The notes under the pieces are model-generated. The model ran no database searches. It worked only from the letters and a program-made list of their open reading frames with translations, and was not told the DNA's origin. Source: Antilocapra americana (Eukaryota > Chordata > Mammalia > Artiodactyla > Antilocapridae). Taken from it: a stretch of 64,000 bases of DNA. The stretch is from the NCBI GenBank assembly GCA_007570785.1, contig ML664183.1, forward strand, positions 16,561,412 through 16,625,411, in the 5' to 3' direction. Made by a program: the position numbers and the translations under genes. Positions 1-11,443 of this stretch are shown one piece after another (within the stretch, counting starts at the first letter, position 1; each line of letters opens with the position of its first letter).

Positions 1-359
1 ACGACCTTGCTTTGGTTCCTGCTTGTTTCTGCAGTGGGAAATGCCTTGTCTGGAAAAGTCTAGCAAGCACTCAATGTCTATTATTATCATTGTGACTGCT
101 AATGACCAGCACCCACTGACCAAGACAGCTAGGTCTACTGCTTGATTACTACTATGAAGGAGTTTACTGGGTAGGGACTAGAGAAGGAAGACATAGTGAT
201 GACATGCAGTATCAGACTCAGACAGGCACCATCTGGAGTTCAAGGAAGGTGCCATATTTGAATAAAGAAAGAGGTAGGTATTAATACCTTATAAAAAGTA
301 CCAGACGTTTGCTACTGACAAAAACTAGCATTCATTGATTTCTTTCACAAATGTAACAG
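1..359. other. Unassigned intergenic sequence
   Basis: No gene, repeat family or RNA could be recognised here. The sequence is AT-rich and no open frame has family-like composition. Confidence 0.5.
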
Positions 360-545
360 CTGCCGTTTATATAACAATTATAATGGGCAGAACACTCTAT
401 GTATATTATCTCTACTTTCTCCCAGCAAACTCAACAGATGGTGAAATGGAGATGCAGAGAGGCTCATGAGCTCCCCAAAGTTACACAGTGGCAGAAGCTT
501 GACTTCATTCTAGGACTGGACTGTCTCATACAAAAGCTCAGTGCG
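360..545 (-). mobile_element. MIR-like ancient SINE fragment
   Basis: A degenerate match to the MIR core in reverse orientation. It reads as a 'gatggtgaaatggag..gcagagaggctcatgagct' core followed by the 'ccaaagttacacagtggcagaagc' segment. MIR is an old tRNA-derived mammalian SINE mobilised by L2. The boundaries are approximate. Confidence 0.55.
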
Positions 546-769
546 ATGAATGTAGAGATCAGAAGCTGTAGACTTTTCCCCTGAGTCATTCTTCATTAAA
601 ACAGGAGCTGGTGGCTAACAATATGTTGTCAGTGAAACCAACGTATAGAATCAGCCCTTGTAGCATATTGAAGGGTCCAGAAAAAATTATCCATTCATCC
701 TTAAACATATTGAGCTGAGAATTAAAATGTGAATTGGGGAGATAAGTGGATTAAGAGCATTGCCTAACA

Positions 770-1168
770 AGTAATTCACTCTGAAATACAGTGGATTAAA
801 GCAATAATCATTTATTCTTGCTCAGAGGTCTGCAGGTCAACTGGGTATTGGCCCATCTTGGTTGTGCGCAGCTAAGTGGCTCTAGATCCAGCTGCACTTG
901 GCTCCAGGCTGCAGGTTCCCAGTGCATTTATCCAGGCCTGGGAAAGGGGGTGGCAGCTCCGTGGGGACATCTTTTTGCATAGAAATGGGAGCAGTGATGC
1001 CTCTTAAAGCCCAAGTGCAGAGCTGGCACATGGTCCCCGCCACCCACACCCTATTGACCAAAGCAAGTCACCAGCAATAGAAAAATGCACTCTGCCTTTC
1101 ATGGGAGGGGCTACAGAGACATGCCAAAAAGGGTGTGGACAAAGAATCAAGGCCAATAATTCTATCTA
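770..1168 (+). mobile_element. MLT1-like (ERVL-MaLR) solo LTR, degenerate
   Basis: The left part has the 'gtggattaaagcaataatcatttattcttgctcagaggtctgcaggtcaactggg' type of opening. The right end has the 'catgccaaa..gggtgtgga..gaatcaaggccaataatt.tatctacca' ending that I associate with MLT1 LTRs. No internal retroviral sequence flanks it, so it would be a solo LTR of an old endogenous element. The family assignment is from memory of consensus wording and the sub-family is not resolved. Confidence 0.5.
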
Positions 1169-2085
1169 CCAAAGACTTTCTGATGGAGAGCAGCTAACAT
1201 AGAGGAGGTGGTGTGGGCAGAGAGGATCTATAAAATCCTACTAACTTTCAAAAGATTTGCCAGAAAAATTTGCCTATGAATAACACACCACATTTCCTCA
1301 CTTCTCCAGCAGAGATAATGAAAGACAAACCCTCCCACCCTCCCACTTTCCTTTTCCTTTTCCTTACAAAGTATACAAAATTGTAGGATGCCAGAATATT
1401 AGGCAAGGCTGGCTAAAAAGAGAGATTCCCTCCAGTCTCAAGTTTCAACCAAACAGCTGTGAAAAATGTATTCTCCTGCACTGGGGTCTCAGATCCTCAT
1501 TTGGTGTTTACACCCCTAAAATCTGTAAACACCTAGACACCAGCCTAACTGCTCAACAAATAGGAACAAGCGTGCTAATAAAACAAAAATGAAAGACCCT
1601 AGAAACACAAATCTGAAAGGACTGGGGCAGATTTTATTGCAGAGGTCAGTATAGGCCTCTGGAGGTAACCCATTACTGGATATAGCTTTATTTACGTTTC
1701 CTAGTGTTGGCTCTGCGGTTCTAATGATGGGGTTGTTTTTAAACTCTGGAGATACAGTTCCAACAGAATCTGGATTGCTTGTCTTTTCAATAGAGATCTC
1801 CTCTGGCATCATTTTCTGTGTTCTGTTTTTTTCATCCAAGCTCCACAGTGCCAGTTATTTCAGTTCCCAGGAGGCAGGGGTGCTAGGAGAGTGCTTCCTA
1901 GGGGTTCATGCAGTGTCTGGGGACTCCCTCATTCCCCATCTCTTACAGACTGTAGGAAAGTCCTCCACATAGTTTAGTGCACAGGTCAACATCCAGATAT
2001 CTTTTTGCCCCAAACTAACGGGCCTATGGGTTGTACAGTACTGAATTCCAATCATTAAGAAGTTACAGATCTCCTACAGTGGACA
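1169..2085. other. Unassigned intergenic sequence
   Basis: About 0.9 kb without a recognisable gene or repeat. A C/T-rich patch near 1333-1360 and a 107-codon minus-strand chance frame (1516-1839) show no protein family features. Confidence 0.5.
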
Positions 2086-2236
2086 GAGGGTGAGATGGTG
2101 AGATGGTGTCACCAACTCAATGGACATGGATTTGTGAAAGCTCTGGGAGATAGTGAAGGACTGTGAAGCCTGGCATGCTACAGTCAGTGCCAGGGGTCTC
2201 AAAGAGTTGGACATGACTTAGCGACTGAACAACAAC
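2086..2236 (+). mobile_element. BovB 3'-end fragment
   Basis: The sequence matches the last ~150 bp of BovB (compare 40780-40915). It contains the 'tcaatggacatgga' segment, a 'gcctggcatgctacagtc' segment and the 'agagttggacatgacttagcgactga' end, followed by an 'acaacaacaa' tail. This is a severely 5'-truncated RTE insertion. No clear target duplication was found. Confidence 0.8.
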
Positions 2237-2769
2237 AATAGCAGGCCTGGGAGTGATGCCAGACAAGAGAAGATAGCAAATGATGCAGAAATACATGTTC
2301 TCAGAACAGAAAGAAATTACAATCTGTCCATCTATTAAGTTCTGAGCTGCTGTGTTACACTCTTTGTAGGGAAATGGGGGTTAAAAATTTGGGGCCTTGC
2401 ATATAGAAACACAGACCCAAATCCGATAAGATAACACATTTGATAAGCAATTAGAATTCATTTTTATCCTCTTTTGCCAAAGAGTATCTTATCTGAGCTT
2501 TCTTTTCTTTTTACTTTTCCTATGAGTCTCAAAAATATCTCTTCCTGGGTCAGAAAAAAGAAGTGCAGACCATGCAAATTGGCAAAGGGAATGGCAATGG
2601 CACTGGCTGCCCACATCATGCAGAAAGAAACTTGGATCAACACCCACCAGGTACCAGGGTGGATAGACTCTCCCAAGTGTGCCCAACGAACCTCACATGC
2701 TAAGGGGGATTTATTTTTTTTTCTAGGACATATGGATTATATTAGGAGGCAGTGAAGTTAAAGGAGAGA

Positions 2770-2802
2770 GAGAAAACAAACAAACAAAAAAGAAAACAAA
2801 GT
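2770..2802. repeat. A-rich (AAAC)n simple repeat
   Basis: Purine/A-rich tract with several AAAC units ('aacaaacaaacaaaa'). It is probably an old retroposon tail or a slippage product. Confidence 0.7.
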
Positions 2803-2867
2803 TAAGGTAGAGTACATTTTCTTATATTGAAGCCATGTTCTGTGTGTGCCATTAATACACTGTCCCT

Positions 2868-3080
2868 GTGTGTATGTGTTGGTCGCTCAGTTGTGTCTGA
2901 CTCTTTGCAACCCCATGGACTATAGCCCACTGGGTTCCTCTGTCCATGGGGATGCTCCAGGCAAGAATACTGGAGTGGGTTGCCGTGCCTCCTCCAAGGG
3001 ATCTTTCCAACCCAGGGATCGAACCCAGGTCTCCCACATTGCAAGCAGATTCTTTACCATCTGAGCCACCAGGGAAGCCC
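2868..3080 (-). mobile_element. Bov-tA SINE, full length
   Basis: Reverse-oriented Bov-tA. The BovB-related 3' part ('gtcgctcagttgtgtctgactctttgcaacccc') comes first. The body ('ggcaagaatactggagtgggttgcc') and the tRNA-derived head ('tctgagccaccagggaagccc') follow. An 11-bp direct repeat with one mismatch flanks it: acactgtccct at 2857-2867 and acactgtacct at 3081-3091. Like other SINEs it encodes no protein. Confidence 0.93.
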
Positions 3081-3091
3081 ACACTGTACCT

Positions 3092-3533
3092 AGTTATTTA
3101 AAACTAAATACTTTTAAATAAATAAGTAATCACTGTTGTCCAACACACAGTGTTGCATGCATAATGATCCCCTTGGGCATCATGAGAGCATGCAAATATC
3201 AATAAGAACATTCAGCAAATAGCCCAGGAGTCTCTATTTTAATCCTTTCTTCAAAAGATGTGGTTCATGATGAACAGGACTCTGAAAACCACTGATCTAA
3301 CTACCTCTCTGCTTTTCTTTGGTTTATGTCACTTGGATCATGGCTTATTTCTGACTGTATAAGTGGGTGACAACACATTGCCTATTCCCTCTTTTCAGAG
3401 AGCATTTGCCTAACCCTGGTGACAGTCCTCCCCAGTTGGTTCCAGACAAACAAGATATCACCCGAGTGTTAGAGAGACTGGCATGAGCCATTTTATCCCA
3501 AGATTCAGAGCCAAACATTGGAGACCTCTAGAT
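3092..3533. other. Unassigned intergenic sequence
   Basis: Nothing recognisable apart from an AT-rich start. No gene or RNA is supported. Confidence 0.5.
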
Positions 3534-3747
3534 CAGTGGTCCTTAAACAGCAGTGGCACCGTCTGGAGATGTACTATGCCTCGTTATTCCAGTCTCAGGA
3601 GGAAGAGCCAGTTAGGGAGGATGCTACTGCATTTGGTGGGTAGAAGCAGAGATGCTGCTAAACACCCTGCAATGTTCAGGACAGCCATCAACAGCAAAGT
3701 GACCTTGCACCAAATGGTAACTGCTACGCTGAGATGGAGAAATTCTG
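3534..3747 (+). mobile_element. MER20 (hAT-Charlie) DNA transposon fossil
   Basis: Starts 'cagtggtccttaaacagcagtgg', carries the diagnostic 'ggtgggtagaagcagagatgctgctaaacaccctgcaatg..caggacagcc' core and ends 'gagatggagaaattctg', which approximates the terminal inverted repeat. The length (~214 bp) fits MER20. It is a non-autonomous, immobile fossil. A 139-codon frame across it (3483-3902) is incidental. Confidence 0.85.
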
Positions 3748-4528
3748 CTTTAGATCCAGCTGTTCACCGAAGAGAACGGGGAGAGATTACAGCCTTTTCT
3801 CCATGTGCTCAAAGGTATAGTGAGCCCAGATGGTGGAGGGCCCTGAATGCCATTCTTGAGCATATAAACACTGTTCCATATTCAGCAAGCTTAGAAAAAT
3901 AAGAAAATCACCTGAGTCTGTAGAACAATTAGCCCAGAGGGGACTAAGTCATGATAAGTCAAAGCAAAATAAATAGCTCCCCACCGATGTATGTATGCTG
4001 AATTTTGACACTAAAGAAACCACATCATAGAGGAGCAGTGACTCAACTGATTGATTTTGGCAGATATTTCTTAGCGCAGACTTGTTCAGATGTGGCCAGG
4101 GACATGAGTGAAACAATGCAGTCCCTGCCCTCAAATAAATTATTTTCTATGGGTGGAGATCATGTCTACACCAAGAGCTATTACGCAGAGAGAAATGAAA
4201 TAGAAAAAAAGGAATCCCATATCTTCCGATGGGCAAGGAGTAGGTGGACATAGTTGGCAAAGCAAGTGTGATCATTTTTAGTTTGGTCTTAAAAATAAGT
4301 ATGAGATTAACCAAACACATGGAAAGGTTATTCAAGCAATGATTTAGAGGCAACAAAGTCCTGAGTGTCATTGGTGAGGATGGTGATTTCCAGAAGAGTG
4401 GTGAAGGTTTATATTGACATGTGAGGGAGAGAAGAGAGGTTGGCCCGCTTTGGGAAAGGATTTTTCTTTTCTTTTTAACAAAGCTTATGGCTTTTTTGTG
4501 TTTTCATATTGGTTGTTTTTATCTATAT
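3748..4528. other. Unassigned; faint L2-like segment
   Basis: Mostly unrecognised. At about 4095-4180 the words 'gtgaaacaatgcagtccctgccctcaaat' resemble a region of old L2-type repeats, but too weakly for a separate call. Confidence 0.35.
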
Positions 4529-4828
4529 ATTTATTTATTTTTGGTTGCAGTGGGTCTTCTCTGCTGCGTGTGGGCTTTTCTAGTTGCAGAGGGTGGGGGC
4601 TGCTCTCTAATTGTGATGCACAGATTTCTCATTGCAAAGTGGCTTCTCTGGTTGCCTGCAGAGGCTCTAGGTGCTTGGGCTTCAGTAGTTGTGGCTCAAA
4701 GATTCAGTAGTTGTGACTCACAGGCTTAGTTGTTCCATGGCATGTGGGATCTCCCCTGACCAGGGATTGAACCCATGTCCCCTGCACTGGCAGATGGACT
4801 CCTAGCCACTATATCATCAGGAAAGTCC
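4529..4828 (-). mobile_element. CHR-2-type tRNA SINE
   Basis: Reverse-oriented long artiodactyl tRNA SINE. It begins with the A/T tail ('ttatttatttttggttgcagtgggtc'). Next come 'agttgtggctc', 'ttagttgttccatggcatgtgggatc' and a degenerate box-B-like 'gaccagggattgaaccc'. The head end 'catcaggaaagtccc' closes it. Many substitutions relative to Bov-tA copies suggest an older insertion. Confidence 0.85.
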
Positions 4829-5425
4829 CAAGGGAAAGTTTTGACTGTGTGGCTAATGTATGGGGCTTTTCTCTGAGAGCAATAAGGGGCCACTCAAGTC
4901 CTAGGTTCCTGGAGGTTCTAATCCCTAATCTAATTCTTTTAGCTCTAAACAGATCTTGCGCAAAGTCAATAGGCATGTGACTTTGGCGAGGTCTAGCCCT
5001 ACATCTTCATCTGTTTTATAGCTGCCAACTTGGCTTTCTGGAAGGCCTGTTGAATACTGGAGCTGGGTGACAGGTAAGAACACTTGGTAGTTAGAAGGTC
5101 TTAGCAGAAGTTGGGGGAGAAGAATTTCTAGCTTACACAAAAATACTACTATCCTAAGCATCATGGGGCCAGATTTCTGGCTCTCATTAATCCTAGGAGC
5201 TCACAGGTCACGTCTTCTTCTTAACAAATCCAGCATTTTGGTTTTGGCTTGGGGATAGTTAGAGATAAGTTTGCTGGGCCCTGCAGTAGGCTGAGGCAGT
5301 CTGTGCTAACTCAGCGTCAGTAGAGACAGGGTTGGTTGCTTCCTTCAACAGGGTGCCTGCAACTAAGCTATTTCAGCCTTTAAAATTAGCAAGTAATTGC
5401 TCAAGCAAAAATATCAATACAAAGC
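4829..5425. other. Unassigned intergenic sequence
   Basis: No gene or repeat recognised. Confidence 0.5.
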
Positions 5426-5475
5426 CTCCTTCATTGGCAGGCAGTTTCTTTACCATTGAGCCACCAGGGGTCTCT
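5426..5475 (-). mobile_element. Isolated Bov-tA head (tRNA part) fragment
   Basis: 'cattggcaggcagtttctttaccattgagccaccaggg' matches only the first ~50 bp (tRNA head) of Bov-tA in reverse. The BovB-derived body and tail are absent. Because insertion normally truncates the 5' side, a head-only remnant implies a later deletion or an abnormal event. Confidence 0.7.
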
Positions 5476-5675
5476 AATAAATACAAAAGACAGATTTTAT
5501 ACAAATATGAAAAGAAATAGAGGATAGCATAGCAAGTGGCAGATATCCCCCTGCAGAAGGAGAGTATGAGAACCAAATCAGTAGAAGAAAACCTCTGATG
5601 AATGTTGAACAGTTGGGGAACTGCCTCCATGTGCCTGAAACCACATTTCTAATTGTGTTCCATGAGATGCACTTG

Positions 5676-5878
5676 GGCTCAATGGGAAAGATCCTCCTGC
5701 CAGTGCAGGAGACAGGGGTTCAATGCCTGGGTGAGGAAGATCATCTTGTGGAGGAAATGGCAACCCACTCCAGTACTCTTGCCTGGGAAATCCCATGGAC
5801 AGAGGAGCCTGGCAGATTACGTCCCATGGGGTCGCAAAGAGTCCGACACGACTAAGAATAACAACAACAACAACAAAA
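5676..5878 (+). mobile_element. Bov-tA SINE, slightly 5'-truncated
   Basis: Forward Bov-tA starting within the head ('ggctcaatgggaaagatcctcctgcc'). The body is 'ggcaacccactccagtactcttgcctgg' and the end is 'cgcaaagagtccgacacgactaag', followed by an (AAC)n tail. A perfect 11-bp target duplication agatgcacttg lies at 5665-5675 and 5879-5889. Confidence 0.95.
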
Positions 5879-6149
5879 AGATGCACTTGAGTTCCTTGAG
5901 ACCACAGTGTTTCATGAAAACAAGTCTATAGTCGAGTGAGTTTTGGAAATTGCAAATAATACCTTATACCCTCCACAATCTCCAAGGAAGTTTCAAAATT
6001 CTCCTGCAGATTAGCACATTACATGTTTTAAATGTTATATTAAAGGGGGAAAAGTGTGTTTTAATTTGATCAACCCAGATTTTCCAAACAAACTTATTTT
6101 ACTTGGAGATCTCTTTATTTCTTTTGTAATAAGATACCTACTAACATTT

Positions 6150-6280
6150 CAAGCTACTGAGGTATTAAACAAGCACTTACTATGTACCAGGGACTGTTCT
6201 AAACTCTTTACAAAATATTAGTCCATGTCACCCTTGAAACATATCCAAGAGGAAGATAGGATGGATTTATTCTGCCAAAT
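6150..6280 (-). mobile_element. MIR-like ancient SINE fragment
   Basis: 'caagcacttactatgtaccagggactgttctaaactctttacaaaatattagtcc' is the reverse of the MIR/MIRb 3' region. Boundaries are approximate. Confidence 0.6.
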
Positions 6281-6537
6281 GAGATGCACAGTGGGGGAGC
6301 AGGGAGGGCAATTTTCCTGTGCCATCCAGGCAACAAGATTCCTCAGTGCAAGTTTTCAAACCAGCACATGGAACATAATGTTCCAGCCCCCAGGAGGGGC
6401 TGTCCTGGGATAGAAGGTGGAAGCATTTGGTTTATTGTTGAGAAGCTCCCTCATCTGTTTGTACCACTTCTTGATAATCCTTTGGGATCTCTGTTCTGGT
6501 TTAACAAATGTTCTCCATCATAATGGGCCATAGGCAG

Positions 6538-6878
6538 GGACTTCCCTGGGAGCCCAGTGGTTAAGAATCCATCTGCCAATGCAAGGGACATGGGTTCCAG
6601 CCCTGGTCTAAGAGGAGCCCACATGCCAAGGAGCAGCTAAGCCCTTGTGCCACAACTCCGGAGCCTGAGCTCTCGAGCCTGTGCGCTATGGCTCTGAGCT
6701 CTTGTGCTGCCCCTACCGAAGCCCACATGCCCAGAGCCAGCGCTCAGCAACAAGAGAGGCCACCATAATGAGAAGCCCATGCACCGCAACAAAGAGCAAC
6801 CCCTGCTCGCTGCAACTAGAGAAAGCCCATACAGAGCAATGGAGACCCAGCACAGCCAAAAATAAATAAACAAATCGT
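6538..6878 (+). mobile_element. CHR-2-type tRNA SINE, full length
   Basis: Forward element from 'gacttccctgggagcccagtggttaagaatcc' through 'gccacaactccggagcctgag', 'gagaagcccatgcaccgcaac' and 'agccaaaaataaataaa'. An imperfect 13-bp target duplication (2 mismatches) lies at 6525-6537 (gggccataggcag) and 6879-6891 (gagccacaggcag), consistent with an older insertion. Confidence 0.9.
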
Positions 6879-6891
6879 GAGCCACAGGCAG

Positions 6892-7894
6892 AGGCAGGGA
6901 AGAAGACACATTATCCAACCCAGACTGGAAGTGCCTCAGGAGACACTCTGCCAGTGGCGTGGAAAAGTCAAGGGGCAACATGGACTCAGAGGAATGTTGA
7001 AGCCAGAGTCAAGACTATAAATCCAGGACTGGTCCTGTGCAGGGGACTTTCAGAAGCATCAGCCAAGCCTCTTAGGTTATACACAAGTGAGAAAACTGGA
7101 TCTGATAGAGTATGTGCCTTGCCTGAGGACTCACAGTTCCCACTTGGTACCTGCTTCCTGCTCTAGGACTTTCTCCTACAGGTAACTTCACCACGGCTAA
7201 TGTAAAAGATGGAGAGTAGCTTAGACTGAGCCACTCTGCTGACAGAAGTGACCAAAAATCAGTGAACATGGAGTCATCACGGGATGCCTCCACCCAAGAT
7301 CATGGCCCCGCTGACTTATTTTCTTGTCCCCATCCCCCCAGCCTCTGCATTTGGTTTCCTAAGTGAGAAAATGAAAAGTCCAAAGGTCTGGTATACTTTT
7401 CTTAAACACAAAGTACAATTCACCCTACAAAATCCCCTAGGATTGAGATCGCAGACCACAGTAGACTGCATTTTCGCGACTTCACGATATTCCTACTTGC
7501 CATGGCAGGTAGACCGTGCTCTACGAGGTGCACTGGAAAAGGGAGTGGAGAGGTTTTGGGAGGTCAGAGATGAGCCCCCTTTGAAGGACAGTATGGGTGG
7601 GAAGACTAGGGAGCCACTCCACAACTACTACACGTGGGCTCATGCAACATTTGTACCAAGAGCAAGAGGAAAAGCAGAGTTAATCCACCCTTGAAATTCC
7701 ACTTCCCTTGAAAAATCTTCCCTAATCTCTATAATCAACACAGACCTCCCTTTTCTGTTTCTGGATCTCTAATGGCTCTGCTGATGTTTATCTTATCGGC
7801 TTGGGTCAGCTGGGGTTGTAGGCAGCAGGACATGGGGCTCAAGTCTCAGTCAGGTGGCCAAGATCAGAACAGATGGTAAGTGAAAAGCCCAGGT

Positions 7895-7895
<1 letters not shown>
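6892..7895. other. Unassigned intergenic sequence
   Basis: About 1 kb without recognisable repeat or gene. The 136-codon plus frame at 7284-7694 shows no domain, no biased codon pattern and no splice context that I can argue for. Confidence 0.5.

Positions 7896-7935
<40 letters not shown>
7896..7935. repeat. (GA)20 microsatellite
   Basis: Uninterrupted 40-bp GA dinucleotide array. Perfect arrays of this length are usually length-polymorphic in ruminants. Confidence 0.98.
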
Positions 7936-7940
<5 letters not shown>

Positions 7941-8444
7941 AATGAGGCACTTTCTCTAAGTCAGAGCAGAGGCTGGGTGGAAAATCCAGGGAGACAAATC
8001 CATCTCAGTGAGCTAGGTATCTAAGATGAATGCAGGAAAGGTCCAGAGCTCAAGAAGTCAGAGAAGTTGAAGAAAGAGTCCCAAAGAATGGGAACCTTAA
8101 ACTTAGGGTTGGTCCCAGGGTGGAGGCCCTTACCCCTCTGTCCTTGTGTGAGATCATGCTTCCTGCTATCATTTGTTCATCCCTGACCCACAGAAGGAGA
8201 CAGATATGGGATTGGTTATAGTATTTTGAAAGTTGGCGAGCAGGGAGTAGTGTGGTATTAAAAGCATTGGCAGTCAGTATTTTAAATATGCCCACCACAT
8301 TCAATTGGGACACCTGTAAAGGTTCAAAGAATGCACAGAAAAACATTTCTCATACCCTAAGAACAACAAAGATGTCATAAACTTCTATCCCCCGGTTCTT
8401 CACTGCATTGTGTGTCTGGTTGAAGAGATGAGCAATCAGTCATT

Positions 8445-8597
8445 CAAGACTTCCTTGGTGATTCAGTGGTTAAGACACGGTGCTTCCACTGCAGAAGATG
8501 TGGGTTTTCTCCTTGGCCTGGGAACTAAGATCTCACATGTCACATGGTATGGCCAAAAATGGAATGATATTAATAATAATAAACACCTTTTTTTTTT
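8445..8597 (+). mobile_element. CHR-1-type tRNA SINE
   Basis: Short form: 'gacttccttggtgattcagtggttaagac', 'gcttccactgcagaagatgtggg', 'gggaactaagatctcacatg' and 'ggccaaaaatgg', then an AATAAT tail and T run. A perfect 11-bp target duplication aatcagtcatt lies at 8434-8444 and 8598-8608. Confidence 0.9.
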
Positions 8598-8654
8598 AAT
8601 CAGTCATTGTTTCAGTGACAAAACTTCTGTTCCAGTCAGTCACTATGAAATTGT

Positions 8655-8775
8655 CATTTGGTCAACAAATATTTATGACATCTGCAATGCTCCAAGCACA
8701 GCACAAGTGAATCCCCCACAGTGAATGTGGGTAAATAAGACCAGGAATCAGTCCCTGGTGTTAGGAAATTTCCCA
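8655..8775 (-). mobile_element. L2-like LINE fragment
   Basis: 'ggtcaacaaatatttatgacatctgcaatgctccaagcac..' followed by '..agaccaggaatcagtccctgg' resembles the reverse of the L2 3' region (consensus words 'caacaaatatttattgagc' and 'gtccctgccctc'). It is highly diverged. Confidence 0.4.
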
Positions 8776-10040
8776 TACAGCCTAATGGAAACTTTTCCTT
8801 TTCCCCTTCCTTCCTTCTGTATATGTTCATTATCTTGGAAGGGTAATGTTCATAAATCATAAGTTAAATCTCATCACAGATTTTCTCTATAGCAAAATTA
8901 TTACTACATCCCCTTAGAGATCCAAACTGTTACTTTTCTCTGGTGCTCAACCTAAAGTACATAGAATGAAAGGATAAGTTATCGACACTTCAAAAATCAC
9001 AAGTGAAAAAAAATGTGAATAATTATAAACTGAAGGAAATGGTATTCAAATGTTAACCTCCCTTAAGAGCTTTTACAGTCTTATCTGAAATGTTTAATAA
9101 ATGTGTATTCCTTCTTCTCTCTCTCTCTCTGTCTCTCCACACACATTCATTTAGATAGATAGATAGGAACATACATACAGATGGTTCGTTTTGTGTCCTT
9201 GGAATGTACATCACTACCCTGAAAGCTGAGAATGTTAGAACTAAGAAAATGTGGGCGATGATGAAACTGAGTTTCAGTTACCATCCAACACTCAGTTTGA
9301 GAACTAGAACTCGTGTCTGTTGACTACTAGCAATGAAATGCTTCCATCAACATCATTTTAGAGGGTTAGTCAAATCTAAAAATAAGACTCTTGCACATAG
9401 AAAAGGCACAGTTTGGCTCTCGCAGAGCAATTAAGAAGAGACTCCCAAAGTGTGATCATTTTAACTAGCAAAATAAAGGTCAAATGAACAATGAATTCTA
9501 AGCTATTTTTATATTACTTATACTTACTTATATTGTTCCACTGGTGACTGTAGTGATAATTGTCTCTTTTGTGCATTTCTTAGAAACTGCAGTTGGCTTT
9601 CTAAAAAGCTAAATAAATCATTTTTAAATAGATCCCAAAGCAATACAAATTAGGGTTGGGACGTTTTAATTTTGTGAGACTTCAGCCACTTGGTGTATTG
9701 TCTGGACCTTTTACACAGTATGTCCTTGTAGCGCTAGTGCTCTTTCAGGGTTTCATCCAGAAGAGGAAGTCATGCCACCACAATCACTGCTTGACAATCA
9801 CCTTTGGTATAGTACTGTGCTGGAAAGCCTGATTTTAAAATAAAACAGATATTGTAATAGAATACATCTATCATCAGAAATGTCATATTAACAGCTCAGT
9901 TAAAAAAAAAAACAACGCTGATGCTGCCGTGGTGAGAAGGGATGTTTGCACAGATGTCGTGGATGATTAGTTCATCAAAAAGAAAGGATGAAATCCATGG
10001 GATGTCAACTAAGTCTCAGCGCATTTTAAAAATTGTGTGT
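8776..10040. other. Unassigned intergenic sequence
   Basis: No gene or family-level repeat recognised. Small simple tracts include (CT)n at 9116-9131, a GATA run near 9153-9168 and an A run at 9902-9913. Confidence 0.5.
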
Positions 10041-10302
10041 ATTTATTTATTTTTTGGCTGTGCTGTTCAGGCTTCTCTCTAGTCGTGGCGAGTAGGGGCT
10101 ACTCCTTGTTATAGTGTGTGGGCTTCTCATTGCAGGGGCTTCTCCTGCGTGGAGCATGGGCTCTAGGCAAGCAGGCTCAGTGGTTGTGGCACGCGGGCTT
10201 AGCTGCCCCTCAGCATGGGGGAATCTACCGGGACCAGGGATCAAACCTATGTCTCCTGCGTTTGCAGAGGAATTCTCTACCACTGAGCCACCAGGGAAGC
10301 CC
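10041..10302 (-). mobile_element. CHR-2-type tRNA SINE, reverse
   Basis: Begins with the tail complement 'ttatttattttttggctgtgctg', contains 'tctctagtcgtggcgagtaggggctac' and 'gaccagggatcaaacctatg', and ends with the head 'cactgagccaccagggaagccc'. It retains several CpGs. Confidence 0.88.
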
Positions 10303-10922
10303 TTGAACCACACTGTACAAGACTTTAAGGTAGAGAAACAGCTGGGGCTTTATTTTCAAGTAAAGAACAAGGCACGTGACCAATAGCGGCACACAAATAT
10401 TACAGGGCCACTATGGAAAGGGTGCATGTTTACGTTTATGCAACTGTAATACCGAACATATGGTCTTACAGTCCATGTGAAAGAACTGACTAAGATTTTA
10501 CAATCTTATCCCTGTGTTCTAAGAGTGAGAAGGTGAGGCGTGGATCAGAAAAAAAAAAAAAAAAGTGAACGTATTTGTCATAAAAATTCAAGTTCCCTTA
10601 TGACAAGAAAGTTATCTCAGGCCTGTGTTTATTAGACAGAACATGCTGTGATAACAAACTCTTGCCTAAATCTCAGTGATCTAACCAAACTCACAGACAG
10701 AGAACAGACTCCTCTGGAGTCTCTAACTTCATGGAATGCTCTCAAGTCTTCTTCCTTTCCGAAGAGCTTTCTTTCCTAGCAGAGTTCAGTGTTTCTGCAC
10801 CTGTGCAGGAACCAGACTCCAATGTGCTGGTCAACTGTCAGCTCTCGTGGCGCCTACACATTTCCCAACCCCAGGGACACCCCGGTTAGGCAGCTATGAG
10901 ATTTGCGTGCACCACGGTGTGA
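10303..10922. other. Unassigned; possible old LTR-like piece
   Basis: A perfect A tract lies at about 10549-10564. At about 10640-10720 the words 'catgctgtgataacaaactcttgcctaaatctcagtgatctaac' resemble the 5' part of old LTR-type repeats of the same general wording as 20745-21115, but the match is weak. Confidence 0.35.
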
Positions 10923-10930
10923 CCGAGTTT

Positions 10931-11435
10931 ATTTATTTTCTTTTTTTTTAATTATTGTTTTAGCCATACATTGTCATGATATCACCATGGGTTTACATAT
11001 GCTTCCCCTCCGGGTCCCCCCTCCCTCCTCCCTCCCCCCCGGGAAATCTCGCTGCACCAGCCCCGAGCATCGATCCTGGGCTGGCGATTGATTAGACACA
11101 TGACAATTAACATGCTTCAATGCCCTTCTCCCATCTCATCCCACCCTTACCCTCATCCACAAAGTCCACGAGTCTATTCTATACATCTGCGTTCCTTTTG
11201 TTGTCTCCCATGTTGGGTTCTCATTACTGTCTTTCTAAATTCCATATATATGTGTTAATATACTGTATTGTTGTTTTTGCTTCTGGCTTACTTCACTCTG
11301 GATAATGGGCTCCAGTTCAGTCCATCTGAGTAGAACTGCTTCAAATGAATTTTTTTTTAATGCTGAGTAGTATTCCATTGTGCATATGTACCACTGCTTC
11401 CTTCTCCATTCGTCGGCTGATGGGCATCTGGGTTG
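10931..11435 (-). mobile_element. Young L1 3' end, 505 bp, 5'-truncated
   Basis: Minus-strand L1: T-run (poly-A complement), 3' UTR ('gccatacattgtcatgatatcaccatggg', C-rich run), then the ORF2 tail ('cttacttcactctggataatgggctccag', 'gctgagtagtattccattgtgcatatgtaccac'). It breaks off at 'gggcatctgggttg'. An 8-bp target duplication ccgagttt lies at 10923-10930 and 11436-11443. Retained CpGs suggest youth. Confidence 0.93.
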
Positions 11436-11443
11436 CCGAGTTT

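Noticed and set aside
3483..3902. 139-codon plus-strand frame
   Set aside because: Most of it lies across the MER20 fossil; no protein-family wording.
7284..7694. 136-codon plus-strand frame as a novel small protein
   Set aside because: No signal peptide, domain, repeat or conserved motif visible, and no promoter or splice evidence; chance frames of this size are expected in 64 kb.
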